Positions 12,611 through 14,169 of a DNA stretch of 14,169 bases are shown piece after piece; the first letter of the stretch is position 1, and every line of letters begins with the position of its first letter. The position numbers and the translations under genes were made by a program. The stretch comes from Holophaga sp. GTDB taxonomy: Bacteria; Acidobacteriota; Holophagae; Holophagales; Holophagaceae. The notes below the pieces were generated by a model. It was not told the origin of the DNA and ran no database searches. It saw nothing but the letters and a program-made list of their open reading frames with translations. The stretch is from the NCBI GenBank assembly GCA_031292735.1, contig JARLGP010000064.1:1-14169 (forward strand), written 5' to 3'.

Positions 12611-14169
12611 ATGCCAAGTGAACCCAAGACCATCGGGCGCTACGAGGTGCAGCGCGTGCTCGGCCATGGCGCCATGGGGACCGTGTACCTGGCCTTCGAT
12701 CCCCTGCTGAAGCGGCCCCTGGCGGTGAAGACGGTGCGGGAGTTCGATGCCGACGTGGATTCGGCCATGCTCCGGTTCCAGCGGGAGGCGGAGATCTCGG
12801 CCCGGCTGAACCATCCCAACATCGTGACGGTCCATGACGTGGGCCTGGACCCGGTGGCCGGGCCGTTCATGGCCATGGAATACATCGACGGCCTGCCGCT
12901 GTCCGACCTCATCCAGCGGGGGATTCCCCCCGAAAGCGTGATCCACCTGCTGCTTCAGGGCATGAGCGCGCTCCAGGCGGCGGAGCGCGAGGGGATCACC
13001 CACCGGGACGTCAAGCCGGCCAACATCCTGGTGAGCCACGACGGCCGGCTCAAACTGATGGATTTCGGCATCGCCCGGGGCGAGGGTGCCCGGCTCACCC
13101 AGACCGGGCAGATCATCGGCACCCCCTCCTACACCGCCCCCGAAGCGCTCACCGGGGTGGAGCCCAGCAGCGTTTCGGACCGCTACGCCTTCGCCGTCAC
13201 CGCCTTCCAGATGCTCACCTGCGAGCTGCCGTTCGAGTGCCCCACCATCGCCGCCACGCTGTTCCGCATCGTCCACGAACCGCCCCTGTTCCCGGACGGC
13301 ATGAGCCCCGCGCTGCGCGCCGTGTTCGAAAAGGCCCTGAGCAAGGACCCCGGCGACCGCTATGCGGACCTGCCGGCCTTCCTGCGCGACCTCATCGCCG
13401 CCGTGGACCTGCCCGCCGCCACCCAGGCCGCGTTCCTGGCCAGCCTCAGCGGGGATGCCGGGGCGGAGGTGGCGCAGCTGGTCCAGGCCCACGTGGAAGC
13501 GGCCGCGGTCGACCGGGACCGCCAGACCCAGGCCACGCCCTCGCGCGTCTTCCAGAAGGGACGGGAGGAACCGGCCACCCAGGCCTTCCGGTCTCCCGGG
13601 CCGGACACCACCCTGGTGTCCGCCCCGGCGGTCCGCAAGCCCCGCTGGGCCTGGATCGCGGCGACCCTGGTCGGGCTGGGGCTGTTGGGCAGCGCCGCCG
13701 CCTGGGAGCTGCAGCCCCACGGCTTCCTCCTGGCGGTTTCCTCCGCGCCTCCGGGCGCGCGGGTCTTCATCAACGGCAAGGAGATCGGCCGCACCGACCT
13801 GGCCGGGGCCAGGATGCCCCAGGACGGCGGCACCCTGCGCCTGGAACTGGAGGGATACGCGCCCCAGCAGCGGGAAGTCCACCCGGGGGATGGCCCGGTG
13901 CAGGTGGTGCTGGAACATCCCCCGTTCACCGTGCGGGTGGTGACCGATCCGCCCGGGGCCGAAGCCTTCCTGAACGGCGCCGCCCTGGGGGCCACCCCCA
14001 TCCAGGAGCTCCGGGTGCCGGATGGACGCCAGGAACTGGTGCTGCGCCTGCGCGATCACCTGGACTGGTCGCGGGTGCTGGAGCGGGACACGTCGCTGCC
14101 CGGGGTCATCCGGCTGGAGCCGCGCGGAGCGGCGGCCAGGGCCCGCCTCCGGCCGGCGCCGGCCGCGGC
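12611..14169 (+). CDS. Transmembrane Ser/Thr protein kinase with PEGA repeats (3' end outside window)
   Basis: The frame from ATG 12611 is open for 519 codons to the window edge. It is a Pkn-type (Hanks) kinase. Residues 10-265 hold the kinase domain: Gly-rich loop GHGAMGTVY (18-26), LAVK with Lys40, helix-C Glu near 59, HRDVKPANIL (131-140), DFGIA (151-155) and GTPSYTAPE (170-178), so it should be catalytically active. After a linker rich in Thr, Gln and Pro, a membrane segment (WAWIAATLVGLGLLGSAAAW, about 346-365) is followed by two PEGA-type repeats. The first is VSSAPPGARVFINGKEIGRT (376-395) and the second VVTDPPGAEAFLNGAALGAT (443-462). PEGA modules are extracytoplasmic, so this is a transmembrane signalling kinase of unknown signal. 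GAGG lies 9 bases before the ATG. It starts 75 bp after the PIG-L gene on the same strand. The long frame on the opposite strand is a shadow. Confidence 0.92.
   Translation, partial: MPSEPKTIGRYEVQRVLGHGAMGTVYLAFDPLLKRPLAVKTVREFDADVDSAMLRFQREAEISARLNHPNIVTVHDVGLDPVAGPFMAMEYIDGLPLSDLIQRGIPPESVIHLLLQGMSALQAAEREGITHRDVKPANILVSHDGRLKLMDFGIARGEGARLTQTGQIIGTPSYTAPEALTGVEPSSVSDRYAFAVTAFQMLTCELPFECPTIAATLFRIVHEPPLFPDGMSPALRAVFEKALSKDPGDRYADLPAFLRDLIAAVDLPAATQAAFLASLSGDAGAEVAQLVQAHVEAAAVDRDRQTQATPSRVFQKGREEPATQAFRSPGPDTTLVSAPAVRKPRWAWIAATLVGLGLLGSAAAWELQPHGFLLAVSSAPPGARVFINGKEIGRTDLAGARMPQDGGTLRLELEGYAPQQREVHPGDGPVQVVLEHPPFTVRVVTDPPGAEAFLNGAALGATPIQELRVPDGRQELVLRLRDHLDWSRVLERDTSLPGVIRLEPRGAAARARLRPAPAA

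Noticed and set aside
12572..14059. 495-codon frame on the minus strand opposite the kinase
   Set aside because: The plus-strand kinase frame has all Hanks motifs. The minus frame is rich in Gly, Gln, His and Val with no recognisable domain, as expected for a shadow in GC-rich DNA.
1..14169. tRNA, rRNA, CRISPR arrays, insertion sequences, attachment sites
   Set aside because: I looked for them on both strands and saw no supporting sequence. The short AATGGTT repeats at 4806-4830 are not CRISPR-like.

Overview
This is a GC-rich bacterial window with ten gene-level features, most of them intact, and no RNA gene, CRISPR array or insertion sequence that I can see. The organism is Gram-negative: it encodes a signal-peptide-bearing outer-membrane porin ending in phenylalanine. 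The secreted PIG-L deacetylase with a long C-terminal extension, the Pkn-type kinase with PEGA repeats and the overall base composition would suit an Acidobacteriota genome of the Holophaga/Geothrix type. That assignment is inference from gene style, not a database match.

Layout. (1) At 165-1729 a LysR-type regulator (+) converges on a DUF2000 gene (-). Directly upstream of the DUF2000 gene lies a truncated AraC-family regulator fragment. (2) At 1800-7685 there are two tandem + strand transcription units. Each is preceded by an almost identical sigma-54 (-24/-12) promoter (1800-1815 and 4925-4940). The first unit carries a YfcC-family transporter and an M20 amidohydrolase. The second carries a porin, an N-formylglutamate amidohydrolase (FGase) family enzyme and a possible 37-residue membrane peptide that overlaps the enzyme's stop codon. 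(3) At 7713-9692 (-), converging on that cluster, is a sigma-54 activator. It has a PAS-like region, an AAA+ domain with an intact GAFTGA loop, and a winged-helix-like C-terminus. (4) At 10040 to the end, two + strand genes of visibly higher GC encode a secreted PIG-L deacetylase and a Ser/Thr kinase with a transmembrane segment and two PEGA repeats. The kinase is cut by the window edge.

How it fits together. Regions 2 and 3 read as one self-contained regulon. A substrate would cross the outer membrane through the porin and the inner membrane through the YfcC permease, and be hydrolysed in the cytoplasm by the M20 amidohydrolase and/or the FGase-like enzyme. Everything would be switched on from two sigma-54 promoters by the adjacent activator. 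The two hydrolases suggest N-acylated or N-formylated amino acids, or a related amide or dipeptide. No other histidine-utilisation gene is present, so the FGase is unlikely to serve the ordinary Hut pathway here. This regulon is the most interesting part of the window. Its substrate is unknown, and the link between activator and promoters is inferred from adjacency and promoter class.
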